Below are positions 52,605 through 61,362 of a stretch of 64,000 nt of DNA, piece by piece. Location: the NCBI RefSeq assembly GCF_024435355.1, contig NZ_JAMJWG010000006.1:1-64000 (forward strand), given 5' to 3'. The notes beneath the pieces are model-generated. The model saw only the letters and a list, made by a program, of their open reading frames with translations. It searched no databases and was not told the DNA's origin. The stretch comes from Streptomyces odontomachi. GTDB lineage: Bacteria; Actinomycetota; Actinomycetes; Streptomycetales; Streptomycetaceae. Both the position numbers and the translations under genes were made by a program. Every line of letters begins with the position of its first letter. Position 1 is the stretch's first letter.

Positions 52605-53681
52605 ATGGATCTGCCGGTGATGCCCCCGGTGAAGCCGATGCTCGCCAAGTTGGTGGCGAGCATCCCGCCGGGGATGCACTACGAGGCGAAGTGGGACGGG
52701 TTCCGCACCATCGTCTTCCGTGACGGGCCCGAGATCGAACTGGGCAGCCGTACGGGTAAGCCGCTGACCAGGTACTTTCCCGAGCTGGTCGAGGCGCTGG
52801 CGGAGCGGTTGCCCGAGCGGTGCGTGATGGACGGCGAGATCGTGGTCGCGCTCGGTGGGCGGCTGGACTTCGATGCGCTCTCGGAGCGCATCCACCCCGC
52901 CGCGTCCCGGGTGCGGATGCTGGCGGAGCGTACGCCGGCCTCCTTCGTGGCCTTCGACCTGCTCGCGCTCGGGGACGCGGCGCTGCTCACCGAGCCGCTG
53001 ACCGAGCGCCACGACCGCCTGGCAGCGGCCCTGGCCGGAGTGACTCCCCCCGTGCATCTGGCCCCCGCCACCACGGACGCCGCGCTCGCCGCCGAGTGGT
53101 TCGACCGCTACGAGGGCGCGGGGCTCGACGGGATCGTCGCCAAGCCGCTGACCTCGCAGTATCGGCAGAACGAACGCGTCATGTTCAAGATCAAGCACGA
53201 GCGGACCGCGGACTGTGTCGTGGCGGGCTACCGCTATCACAAGAGCGGCCCGGTGGTGGGCTCGCTCCTGCTCGGTCTCTACGACTCCCAGGGCGCCCTC
53301 CAGCACGTGGGGGTCTCGGCCGCGTTCCCCATGAAGCGGCGCGCCGCGCTGATCGAGGAGCTGGAGCCGCTGCGGATGACGTCGGCCGAGGATCACCCGT
53401 GGGCGTCCTGGACCGACGAGACGGCGCATGAGACCGCCCGGCTGCCGGGTGCGCCGAGCCGCTGGTCGGGCCGGAAGGACCTGTCCTGGGTACCGCTGCG
53501 GCCCGAGCGGGTGTGCGAGGTGGCCTACGACCACATGGAGAACGGCGTCCGCTTCAGGCACACCGCCCACTTCCGCCGCTGGCGCCCCGACCGGACACCC
53601 GCCAGCTGCACCTACACCCAGCTGGAGGAACCGGTCCGCTACGACCTTGCTCAGGTCCTGGGCACGCCACCGTCCGCCTGA
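52605..53681 (+). CDS. ATP-dependent DNA ligase (LigC type)
   Basis: 358 aa. Motif I YEAKWDGFRTI carries the adenylated Lys; motif III FVAFDLLAL; motif IV GLDGIVAKPL; motif V VMFKIKHERTADCV; then an OB-fold half with RPERVCEVAYDHMENG and FRHTAHFRRWRPD. Length and layout fit LigC. It probably seals ends processed by the divergent PolDom protein. ATG 52605 begins just before the conserved MPPVKPMLA. Confidence 0.93.
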   Translation: MDLPVMPPVKPMLAKLVASIPPGMHYEAKWDGFRTIVFRDGPEIELGSRTGKPLTRYFPELVEALAERLPERCVMDGEIVVALGGRLDFDALSERIHPAASRVRMLAERTPASFVAFDLLALGDAALLTEPLTERHDRLAAALAGVTPPVHLAPATTDAALAAEWFDRYEGAGLDGIVAKPLTSQYRQNERVMFKIKHERTADCVVAGYRYHKSGPVVGSLLLGLYDSQGALQHVGVSAAFPMKRRAALIEELEPLRMTSAEDHPWASWTDETAHETARLPGAPSRWSGRKDLSWVPLRPERVCEVAYDHMENGVRFRHTAHFRRWRPDRTPASCTYTQLEEPVRYDLAQVLGTPPSA

Positions 53682-53712
53682 CGGCACGGCGCCGCGGCCC
53701 GCTACGCCACCG

Positions 53713-54186
53713 CTACGCGCCTTCGGGGGCCAACGCCGCAGGTGCGAGGGGGTTACGGAGGCCCTCCGCCGCATCCGAGACCCTGCGCAGCAGCTCGCAG
53801 AAGACCCGCTGCTCGTCGGCGGAGAGCGGGGCGAGGAACACCTGGTTCATCCGCGCGACGCGCACCGTCAGGCGGCGGTGCGTACGGGCACCGTCCTCGG
53901 TCAGCCGGAGCAGGAAGCGGCGGCCGTCCTGCGGGTCGCGTACCTTGTCGAGCAGGCCGCGCCGGCCGAGTCGGCTGATCACCTCGGCGACGGTCGAGCG
54001 GTCGAGTCCGACCCGCTCCCCCACGGTGCGCTGGTCGAGGCCCGGTTCGGCCATGAGGGTGTTCAGCACCGCGAACTGCGGCGAGGTGGTCTCCTCGGAG
54101 ACCATGCTGGTCCACAGCAGGTAGTGCGCCTGCTGGAGCCGCCGGGCCAGGTGCCCGGGGTGGGTGGTCAGGTCCACCGCCGCCAT
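53713..54186 (-). CDS. pcaV: MarR-family repressor PcaV of protocatechuate genes
   Basis: 157 aa. Winged-helix core: LDQRTVGERVGLDRSTVAEVISRL, then the wing KVRDPQDGRRFLLRLTEDG with the Asp-x-Arg wing motif. It is divergent from pcaI; in S. coelicolor PcaV represses the pca genes and is released by protocatechuate (known). Two dyads in the shared region (54316, 54508) are candidate sites. I chose ATG 54186 because the longer frame to 54327 runs through the operator region. Confidence 0.9.
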   Translation of the reverse strand: MAAVDLTTHPGHLARRLQQAHYLLWTSMVSEETTSPQFAVLNTLMAEPGLDQRTVGERVGLDRSTVAEVISRLGRRGLLDKVRDPQDGRRFLLRLTEDGARTHRRLTVRVARMNQVFLAPLSADEQRVFCELLRRVSDAAEGLRNPLAPAALAPEGA

Positions 54187-54315
54187 GCGGTCCTCCGCTC
54201 GTATCGACGCGATCGCCGCATTGTCCCCGGGCCGGTCGACGCGACGCACCGCGGGTGGGTGCAGTGCCCTGGCGGCCCGCAGCGAGCCGGGAGCAAGCCG
54301 GGAGCGATCGAAACT

Positions 54316-54333
54316 TGATCGGTGCACGGATCA
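54316..54333. promoter_or_regulatory. Dyad TGATCGGTGCACGGATCA near pcaV
   Basis: 18 bp with a single mismatched pair around GTGCAC, 130 bp before the pcaV start. Suitable for a MarR dimer; PcaV autoregulation is the natural guess. Confidence 0.5.
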
Positions 54334-54507
54334 TAGTGACCCACCTCGGACGAGATGTCGACAACCAGCCGTCGCCGCCCCCTCCATATCCTCGAGAACC
54401 GGAGAGGCATCACTTCGATTCCAGCTCAGGAGAGGTATTGACGGCTTCGCAGGTCCGGTGGCAGCGTGAGGTTCAGCCCGCCGAAACGCCCGGGTCGCCA
54501 ACCAAAT

Positions 54508-54523
54508 AGTCAGTGCCCTGATT
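54508..54523. promoter_or_regulatory. Dyad AGTCAGTGCCCTGATT near pcaI
   Basis: TCAG/CTGA arms around TGCC in the AT-rich promoter-like stretch about 110 bp before pcaI. Shares the TGC/GCA-centred design with the 54316 dyad but is not identical. Confidence 0.45.
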
Positions 54524-54631
54524 AATTTTTCCCGCCGGAGGGAGCGCCGGTCGGCGGGGCGGGGCCGCACGGCCGTCCGCGCGGTATGCGGGGCGGCAGG
54601 CACCGGCGCTCGGAACAAGGGAGCTGCACGG

Positions 54632-55396
54632 ATGGACAAGGTGGTCGCCACCGCCGCCGAGGCGGTGGCCGATGTCCCCGAGGGGGCGTCGCTCGCGGTC
54701 GGCGGTTTCGGCCTGAGCGGGGTGCCGAACGCGGTGATCCAGGCGCTGTACGAGCGGGGCGTGACCGACCTGCGGGTGGTGTCCAACAACTGCGGGGCGA
54801 TGGACTCCGGGCTCGCGGTCCTGCTGGCCGCCGGCCGCATCGCCCGTGTCACCGGCTCCTACATCGGCGCGAACAAGGAGTTCGCCCGTCAGTATCTGGC
54901 CGGTGAGCTGGAGGTCGAGCTGATCCCGCAGGGCACCCTGGCCGAGCGGCTGCGGGCCGGCGGCGCCGGGATCCCCGCCTTCTACACCCCGGCCGGGGTC
55001 GGCACGCAGGTCGCGGACGGCGGTCTCGCCTGGCGCTACGACGGCCAGGGCGGCATCGCGGTGGCCTCGCCGCCGAAGGAGGTCAGGGAGTTCGACGGCG
55101 TGCCGTACGTGCTGGAGCACGGCATCCGCACCGACTTCGCACTGGTGCGGGCGGCCAAGGGCGACCGGCACGGAAACCTGGTCTTCGCCAAGTCCAGCCG
55201 GAACTTCAACCCGCTGGCGGCGATGGCCGGCCGGATCACCGTCGCCGAGGTCGAGGAGCTGGTCGAACCAGGCGCGCTGGACCCGGACGCCGTGCACCTG
55301 CCCGGCATCTTCGTCCAGCGCGTGGTGGCACTGACCCCCGAACAGGCCGCGGACAAGGCCATCGAGAAGCGGACGACCCGGACGGAGGGGGCGTAA
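54632..55396 (+). CDS. pcaI: 3-oxoadipate CoA-transferase subunit A
   Basis: 254 aa. SCOT/PcaI family: SLAVGGFGLSGVPNAVIQAL and VTGSYIGANKEFARQYLAGE, ending in VQRVVALTPEQA. With PcaJ it moves CoA from succinyl-CoA to 3-oxoadipate. AAGGGAG 8 nt before ATG. The stop TAA overlaps the pcaJ start (TAATG), so the two subunits are coupled. First gene of the pca operon. Confidence 0.95.
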   Translation: MDKVVATAAEAVADVPEGASLAVGGFGLSGVPNAVIQALYERGVTDLRVVSNNCGAMDSGLAVLLAAGRIARVTGSYIGANKEFARQYLAGELEVELIPQGTLAERLRAGGAGIPAFYTPAGVGTQVADGGLAWRYDGQGGIAVASPPKEVREFDGVPYVLEHGIRTDFALVRAAKGDRHGNLVFAKSSRNFNPLAAMAGRITVAEVEELVEPGALDPDAVHLPGIFVQRVVALTPEQAADKAIEKRTTRTEGA

Positions 55397-56055
55397 TGGC
55401 CTGGACACGTGAGCAGATGGCGACCCGGGCAGCGCTCGAGCTCGAGGACGGGCAGTACGTGAACCTGGGCATCGGCCTGCCGACGCTCATCCCGAACCAC
55501 CTGCCCGAGGGCGTCGAGGTGATCCTGGAGTCGGAGAACGGCATCCTCGGCGTCGGCCCGTACCCGCGCGAGGACGAGGTCGACCCCGATCTGATCAATG
55601 CGGGCAAGGAGACCGTGACGGTACTGCCCGGTGCCGCCTACTTCGACTCCGCACTGTCCTTCGGAATGATCCGCGGCGGCCATATCGACGTGGCCGTGCT
55701 CGGCGCGATGCAGGTCTCCGAGCACGGTGACCTGGCGAACTGGGCGGTGCCCGGCAAGATGATCACCGGGATCGGTGGCGCCATGGACCTGGTGCACGGG
55801 GCCCGCCAGGTGATCGCGGTGATGACCCACAACGCGAAGGACGGCACGCCGAAGCTGGTCGCGGAGTGCTCGCTGCCGCTGACCGGCCGGGCCTGCGTCA
55901 ACCGCATCATCACCGACCTGGCGGTGCTCGACGTCACGGACGGCGGACTCGTCCTCGTCGAGTGCGCGCCGGGTGTCACCAAGGCCGAGGTCCGCGAGCG
56001 GACGGCCGCCACGGTGACCGTCCCGGAGCAGGCCACCGGCGGCGCCCGCCGCTGA
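55396..56055 (+). CDS. pcaJ: 3-oxoadipate CoA-transferase subunit B
   Basis: 219 aa. The catalytic Glu is in ILESENGILGVG; also NLGIGLPTLIPNHLPEG and LGAMQVSEHGDLANW. Complete for the beta subunit. It is followed by only 98 bp and then pcaH; the thiolase gene pcaF found here in S. coelicolor (from memory) is missing. Confidence 0.95.
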   Translation: MAWTREQMATRAALELEDGQYVNLGIGLPTLIPNHLPEGVEVILESENGILGVGPYPREDEVDPDLINAGKETVTVLPGAAYFDSALSFGMIRGGHIDVAVLGAMQVSEHGDLANWAVPGKMITGIGGAMDLVHGARQVIAVMTHNAKDGTPKLVAECSLPLTGRACVNRIITDLAVLDVTDGGLVLVECAPGVTKAEVRERTAATVTVPEQATGGARR

Positions 56056-56153
56056 CTCCCCCGTCCCCCGCCGCGGCGTGACGCACCTGGCCCCACCGGC
56101 CCCGATGCGCCCCTACGGCCCGGACGTCTTCGGTACTACCCCCAGGAATGCTC

Positions 56154-56924
56154 ATGGCTCTCACCCAGTCGGACATCGACACGGAGGTCGCCGACCTCCG
56201 CAGCGCGTACGACACGGCACGCGCCGCAGGCGCCCCCGTCCAGCACCACCCGTCGCGCGACTACCGCCCCTACCGCAGCTCGGTGCTGCGCCACCCCCAG
56301 CAGCCGCTGGTCCCGGTGTCGGGCTCGGACCCGGAGACGGTGGAGCTGTCGGGCCCCGTCTTCGGCGTCACCGACATCACCGACACGGACAACGACCTCA
56401 CCGTCCAGCACCCGGGCGAGCCGCTGGGCGAGCGGATCACCGTCTCGGGGCGACTGCTGGACGGCCGGGGCCGCCCGATCCGCGGGCAGCTCGTGGAGAT
56501 CTGGCAGGCCAACGCCTCGGGCCGGTACGCCCATCTGCGCGACCAGCACCCGGCGCCGCTCGACCCGAACTTCACCGGCGTCGGCCGCACCCTCACCGAC
56601 GACACCGGTCACTACCGCTTCACCACCATCAAGCCGGGCGCCTACCCCTGGCGCAACCACGACAACGCCTGGCGCCCCGCCCACATCCACTTCTCCGTCT
56701 TCGGCACCGCGTTCACCCAGCGTCTGGTGACCCAGATGTACTTCCCGGGCGATCCGTTGTTCCGTTACGACCCGATCCTCCAGTCGGTGACCGACGAGGC
56801 CGCCCGGGCCCGTCTGGTCGCGTCCTACCGGCACGAGCTGTCCCAGCCCGAGTTCTCGCTCGGCTACGAGTGGGACATCGTGCTGGACGGGCCCTCCGCA
56901 ACCTGGATCGAGGAAGGCCGCTGA
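56154..56924 (+). CDS. pcaH: Protocatechuate 3,4-dioxygenase beta subunit
   Basis: 256 aa. Iron ligands of intradiol dioxygenases: Tyr in ASGRYAHLRD, Tyr in AYPWRNHDN, and the two His in RPAHIHFSVFG. Opens the aromatic ring of protocatechuate between the hydroxyls. AGGA 6 nt before ATG 56154 favours this start over the ATG at 56148. The stop TGA overlaps the pcaG ATG by one base. Confidence 0.95.
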   Translation: MALTQSDIDTEVADLRSAYDTARAAGAPVQHHPSRDYRPYRSSVLRHPQQPLVPVSGSDPETVELSGPVFGVTDITDTDNDLTVQHPGEPLGERITVSGRLLDGRGRPIRGQLVEIWQANASGRYAHLRDQHPAPLDPNFTGVGRTLTDDTGHYRFTTIKPGAYPWRNHDNAWRPAHIHFSVFGTAFTQRLVTQMYFPGDPLFRYDPILQSVTDEAARARLVASYRHELSQPEFSLGYEWDIVLDGPSATWIEEGR

Positions 56925-57595
56925 TGTCCGACACCGCAGCTGTCGCACCCTCGTCGGCCGCGGCGACGTCCCCGGACGCCGCCCCGCCCGTCCCGACGTC
57001 GACGCCGCCCACGCCGTCCCACACGGTGGGACCCTTCTACGGGTACGCGCTGCCGTTCCGGGAGGGCGGCCGGATCGCGCCGGAGCGCCACCCCGACACG
57101 ATCACCCTGCACGGCCGGGTCCTGGACGGCGCGGGCGATCCCGTGCCGGACGCGCTCCTGGAGTTCTGGCAGGCGGCACCCGACGGCTCCCTCAAGGGCG
57201 CGCCCGGATCGATGCGGCGTGACCCCTTCGACGGCGGTTTCCTCGGGCGCAACGGCACCGACTTCACCGGCTTCGGCCGGGTCGGCACCGACGCCGACGG
57301 CCACTACGTCGTGCAGACCCTGCCCCCCGGCAACCCGGGCGTGCCCTACATCAGCGTGTGCGTCTTCGCCCGCGGCCTGCTGCACCACCTGTTCACCCGC
57401 GCCTACCTGGTCGACGGTGACGTGGCGGGCGCGGCGGACCCGGCGCACGCCGCCACGTCGGGCGACGCCTTGCTGGACTCGCTGCCGGCGGAGCGGCGGC
57501 GCACCCTGCTGGCCCGGGCGGAGCCGAACCGCTCGTACCGGTTCGACATCCGTCTCCAGGGCGCGGACGAAACGGTGTTCCTCCAGTTCGGCTAG
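56924..57595 (+). CDS. pcaG: Protocatechuate 3,4-dioxygenase alpha subunit
   Basis: 223 aa. Same fold as PcaH (HTVGPFYGYALPF; LEFWQAAPDGSLKG; PYISVCVFARGLLHHLFTR) but without the complete iron-ligand set, as expected for the structural alpha subunit. The N-terminal about 30 residues are Ala/Pro/Ser-rich. The frame stays open for 40 more codons after the TAG (to 57718); see findings. A 298-bp gap with a very large hairpin follows. Confidence 0.95.
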   Translation: MSDTAAVAPSSAAATSPDAAPPVPTSTPPTPSHTVGPFYGYALPFREGGRIAPERHPDTITLHGRVLDGAGDPVPDALLEFWQAAPDGSLKGAPGSMRRDPFDGGFLGRNGTDFTGFGRVGTDADGHYVVQTLPPGNPGVPYISVCVFARGLLHHLFTRAYLVDGDVAGAADPAHAATSGDALLDSLPAERRRTLLARAEPNRSYRFDIRLQGADETVFLQFG

Positions 57596-57718
57596 GTCCT
57601 GCCTCCGGGGAAGACAGGTCCCGCCGATCCCCGTCGGCTGGTCTCGGTTCCGGGCATCGGCCCCTGGTCGGTGACGGTGGCGCGCCGCGTCCTGACCGTG
57701 GCGAAGCCGCATGTATAA

Positions 57719-57799
57719 CGGCCCCGCGCCCCTTGCAGGGGAACCCACGGGCGGCTCCCCCCGACGCCCGTGGGTTCCCCTGGAAGGGGCGCGGGGCCG
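57719..57799. terminator. Very long hairpin (35-bp arms) between pcaG and pcaB
   Basis: Arms 57719-57753 and 57765-57799 pair with a single mismatch around an 11-nt loop (GCTCCCCCCGA). The arms begin CGGCCCCGCGCCCCTT and share the CGCGCCCC/GGGGCGCG core with the terminator at 50947. It ends about 94 bp before pcaB, so it may reduce read-through or process the operon mRNA. Confidence 0.85.
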
Positions 57800-57893
57800 G
57801 CCGGACCACCGGACGTCCGACCCGCCCCACAGGCAACTCGCCCGCGCCCGGCGCCGCGGGCCGCAGGCCGACACCCGACCCGATGGAGCCACC

Positions 57894-59252
57894 GTGACCA
57901 GCGCAGACCCCGACACCGGCCTCCTCTCCCCCGGGCGGGCCGGATCCGCCGCCGAGGCAGCGACGGGGGACACCGCCGTCCTCCAGGCGCTGCTCGACGC
58001 GGAAGCGGCGCTCACCCGCGCACAGGCGGCGTGCGGGCTGGCGCCCGCGGAAGCGGCCGACGCCGTGACGGCGGCGGCCGACGCGGACCGGTTCGACGCC
58101 CGGGACCTGGCGTTGCGCGCCCGCTCCGGCGGCAACCCGGTGATCCCGCTGGTGAAGGAGCTGACCGCGGCCGTTCCCGAGGAGTGCGGCGGATACGTGC
58201 ACCGGGGCGCGACCAGCCAGGACATCCTGGACACCGCGCTGATGCTGGTGGCCGCGCGCACCCTCGACCTGATCCACGCCGACCTGGTCCGCACGGCCGA
58301 CGCGCTGGGCCGGCTCGCCCGCGCCCATCGCGCCACCCCCATGCCCGGGCGCACGCTCACCCAGCACGCCGTCCCGACCACCTTCGGCCTGAAGGCGGCG
58401 GGGTGGCGGTCCCTCGTACTGGACGCACGGGACCGGTTGGGCGCCGTGCGACAGGCGCTGCCGTGCCAACTCGGCGGGGCGGCGGGCACGCTGGCCGCCT
58501 TCACCGTGTACGCCGCCGACGCGGGCAGCGCGGACCACGCCGGGGTCGACGCGTTGCCGGCGGCCTACGCGCGTGAACTCTCGCTGGCCGCACCGCTCCT
58601 GCCCTGGCACACCCTGCGCACCCCCGTCGCCGACCTCGCGCACGCGCTGGCCTTCACCGCCGCCGCGCTCGGCAAACCCGCCACGGACGTGGCCACCCTG
58701 TCCCGTACGGAGATCGCCGAGGTCGCCGAGGGCAGCCGGGGCGGCTCGTCCGCCATGCCGCACAAGGCGAACCCGGTCCGCGCCACCCTCATCACCGCGG
58801 CGGCCCGCCGCGCCCCCGCACTCGCCGCCACCCTCTACGGCGCGCTCACCGCCGAGGACGAGCGCCCGGCCGGGACCTGGCACGCCGAGTGGGAGCCGCT
58901 GCGCGAGCTGCTCAGGCTCACCGGCGGGGCGGCCCGGGACGCCGCGGACCTGGCCGAGCACCTGATCGTGCGCCCGGAGGCGATGCGCGCCCACCTGGAC
59001 CTCACCCACGGTCTGATCGTCTCCGAGCGGCTGTCCGCCCGGCTCGCCCCGCTGCTCGGCCGCCACCGCGCCGGCGCGCTGCTCACCGAGGCGGCCCGGC
59101 GCGCCGACGCCGAGCAGCGCGCGCTCGCCGACGTGCTCGCCGACCTTCCCGACCTCGCCGGCCTCGGTCTCGACCTGGCCGAGTTGACCGACCCCGCCCG
59201 GTACACCGGCCGTGCGGAGGCCCTCACCGATCGCGCTCTGGAGCGCTCATGA
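57894..59252 (+). CDS. pcaB: 3-carboxy-cis,cis-muconate cycloisomerase
   Basis: 452 aa, fumarase/argininosuccinate lyase superfamily: YVHRGATSQDILDTA and the signature GSSAMPHKANPVRA. It closes carboxymuconate to the lactone. GTG 57894 has GGAG 6 nt upstream. The stop overlaps pcaL by 4 bp (ATGA). A Thr-Ser/Asp-rich N-terminus precedes the core. Confidence 0.94.
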   Translation: MTSADPDTGLLSPGRAGSAAEAATGDTAVLQALLDAEAALTRAQAACGLAPAEAADAVTAAADADRFDARDLALRARSGGNPVIPLVKELTAAVPEECGGYVHRGATSQDILDTALMLVAARTLDLIHADLVRTADALGRLARAHRATPMPGRTLTQHAVPTTFGLKAAGWRSLVLDARDRLGAVRQALPCQLGGAAGTLAAFTVYAADAGSADHAGVDALPAAYARELSLAAPLLPWHTLRTPVADLAHALAFTAAALGKPATDVATLSRTEIAEVAEGSRGGSSAMPHKANPVRATLITAAARRAPALAATLYGALTAEDERPAGTWHAEWEPLRELLRLTGGAARDAADLAEHLIVRPEAMRAHLDLTHGLIVSERLSARLAPLLGRHRAGALLTEAARRADAEQRALADVLADLPDLAGLGLDLAELTDPARYTGRAEALTDRALERS

Positions 59253-60394
59253 ACGACACGCTGCTGCACCACCGCATCGAAGGCGCGCCCACCGCGCCGC
59301 CGCTGCTGCTCGGCCCGTCACTCGGCACCTCCCTCGCCCTGTGGGACGGCGTGGCGCCCGAGCTGTCCACCACGCACCGGGTCATCCGCTGGGACCTGCC
59401 GGGGCACGGCGGGTCGAGCCCGGCGCTGATCGGACCGGGCGCCACCGTCGCCGACCTGGCGGAGCTGGTGCTCCGGCTCGCCGACGCGCTGGGCGTCGAG
59501 CGGTTCGGGTACGCCGGGGTCTCCATCGGAGGCGCCGTCGGCATGCACCTGGCGGTGCACCATCCGGAGCGGATCACGAGCCTGGCGGCGATCTGCTCCT
59601 CGGCACGCTTCGGAGAGCCGGACGGCTGGCGTGAGCGCGCCGCACTGGTGCGTGCGGAAGGCACCGGACCGCTGGTGGAGACGGCGAACTCGCGCTGGTT
59701 CACGCCCGGGTTCAGCGACCCCGGGCTCCTGGCGGACCAGCGCGCGGCCGATCCCGGCGCGTACGCGGCGTGCTGTGATGCGCTCGCCGGCTTCGACCTG
59801 CGCGCCGAGCTGCCCCGGATCGCCGTGCCGACGCTGCTCGTCGCCGGCCGCGAGGACCCGGCCACCCCGCCCGCACATCTGCGGGAGATCTCCGACGCGG
59901 TGCCCGGCGCCACGCTCACCGAGCTGGCCGGTGCCTCGCACCTGGCGCCGGCCGAGCACCCCGGGGCGGTGCTCGCCGCGCTGCGCGGCCACCTCGACGG
60001 CGAGCCGCGCAGCGGCATGGCGGTGCGCCGGGCCGTCCTCGGCGATGCGCACGTGAACCGCGCCCAGTCCCGTACGGACGACTTCACCACGCGCTTCCAG
60101 GACTTCATCACCCGCTACGCCTGGGGCGAGATCTGGACCGACACCACGCTCTCCCGGCGCGAGCGCAGCATGATCACCATGACCGCGCTGGTGGCCCACG
60201 GCCACCACGACGAGCTGGCCATGCACGTACGTGCCGCGCGGCGCAACGGCCTCATGCCGGAGGAGATCGGCGCGGTGCTGTTGCAGACGGCGGTCTACTG
60301 CGGGGTGCCGGCCGCCAACACGGCGTTCGCCATCGCACGGCGGGTACTCGCCGAGGAGTCCGGGGAGGCGGATCCGCCGGCCGAGCGTTCCTGA
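59249..60394 (+). CDS. pcaL: Bifunctional 3-oxoadipate enol-lactonase / 4-carboxymuconolactone decarboxylase
   Basis: 381 aa fusion. About 1-255 is an alpha/beta hydrolase (LLLGPSLGTSLALWDG, nucleophile in YAGVSIGGAVG, late His in GASHLAPAEHP). About 265-381 is a carboxymuconolactone decarboxylase domain (RFQDFITRYAWGEIW; LVAHGHHDELAMHVRAARR). The PcaL-type (PcaD plus PcaC) fusion is known in actinomycetes. Last pca gene in the operon. Confidence 0.95.
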   Translation: MNDTLLHHRIEGAPTAPPLLLGPSLGTSLALWDGVAPELSTTHRVIRWDLPGHGGSSPALIGPGATVADLAELVLRLADALGVERFGYAGVSIGGAVGMHLAVHHPERITSLAAICSSARFGEPDGWRERAALVRAEGTGPLVETANSRWFTPGFSDPGLLADQRAADPGAYAACCDALAGFDLRAELPRIAVPTLLVAGREDPATPPAHLREISDAVPGATLTELAGASHLAPAEHPGAVLAALRGHLDGEPRSGMAVRRAVLGDAHVNRAQSRTDDFTTRFQDFITRYAWGEIWTDTTLSRRERSMITMTALVAHGHHDELAMHVRAARRNGLMPEEIGAVLLQTAVYCGVPAANTAFAIARRVLAEESGEADPPAERS

Positions 60395-60521
60395 CGGCAT
60401 CGCCCTCCGTGCACCCGGGTACTCCTGCCGGGCGTACGTGGCCGACCAGGGTCCCGTATGCCGCTGCCTGACTCCGGCAGGACCTAGGGTGAAGAACGTG
60501 TTCCGCACGGAAGGAGCCGAC

Positions 60522-61325
60522 ATGTCCACCGTTCTGCTCACCGGCTCGACGTCGGGCCTGGGCCGCCAGCTCGCCTTCGAGCTGGCCAGGGCCGGTCATG
60601 TCGTGGTGGCCCACGGGCGTGACGGGCACCGCACCGCGCAGCTGGTAGCCGAGCTCGACGACGCCGGAGGCGAGGCCCAGGCGGTCGTGGCGGACCTCGC
60701 CTCGCTCGCCGAGGTGCGCGCCCTGGGCAACCGGGTCGCCGAGGCCCATCCGGACCTGGATGTGCTGATCAACAACGCCGGGATCGGCTTCGGCGCACCG
60801 GACGCGGGGCGCGAGGAGAGCGCGGACGGTCACGAGCTACGGCTGGCCGTGAACTACCTCGCGCCCGTCGCCCTGACCCGTGCCCTCCTTCCGGTGCTGC
60901 GCGCCAACACCCCCGCGCGGATCGTCAACGTCGGCTCGGCGGGACAGCTGCCGATCGACCCCGACGACATCGAGTTCACCGAGGGCTACGTGGGTGTGGA
61001 GGCCTACCGGCGCAGCAAGTTCGCGCTGGCCGCGTACACCTTCACCCTGGCCGAGGAGCTGGCGGGCAGCGGGGTGTCGGTCAACGTGCTGCATCCGGCG
61101 ACGTTCATGGACACCGCGATGGTGCGCGAGAGCGGGGTCACGCCGCTGTCGTCCGTCCCGGAGGGCGTCGCGGGGGTGCTCCGGCTGGCCACCACCGACG
61201 CCGGCATCACCCACAACGGTGGCTACTTCGACGGCACCCGCCCCTCGCAGGCCCACCCGGACGCCTACGACCCCGACCTGCGCAAGCGGCTCGCCGCGGT
61301 GACGGAGCAGCTGCTGGCGTCCTGA
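60522..61325 (+). CDS. Short-chain dehydrogenase/reductase
   Basis: 267 aa. Cofactor site LLTGSTSGLGRQLA, VLINNAG, catalytic Ser in VNVGSAG and YRRSK (Tyr/Lys). The early Arg in AHGRDGHR suggests NADP. Resembles retinol dehydrogenase-like SDRs. AAGGAG 5 nt before ATG 60522. It is 127 bp beyond pcaL with its own good SD; a link to aromatic catabolism is not shown. Confidence 0.88.
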   Translation: MSTVLLTGSTSGLGRQLAFELARAGHVVVAHGRDGHRTAQLVAELDDAGGEAQAVVADLASLAEVRALGNRVAEAHPDLDVLINNAGIGFGAPDAGREESADGHELRLAVNYLAPVALTRALLPVLRANTPARIVNVGSAGQLPIDPDDIEFTEGYVGVEAYRRSKFALAAYTFTLAEELAGSGVSVNVLHPATFMDTAMVRESGVTPLSSVPEGVAGVLRLATTDAGITHNGGYFDGTRPSQAHPDAYDPDLRKRLAAVTEQLLAS

Positions 61326-61362
61326 CGGCGTACCGGCCGGTGCGCTGCGCGGTCGCTGCGGG

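Larger units (their letters stand above)
54187..54631. other. 445-bp divergent regulatory region between pcaV and pcaI
   Basis: No gene seen. Contains the two dyads and an AT-rich stretch at 54500-54535 (CAACCAAATAGT, GATTAATTTTTCCC), the most promoter-like part of the region facing pcaI. Confidence 0.6.

Noticed and set aside
52479..53774. 431-codon minus-strand frame opposite the DNA ligase
   Set aside because: All ligase motifs are on the plus strand; no start signal or domain in the antisense frame.
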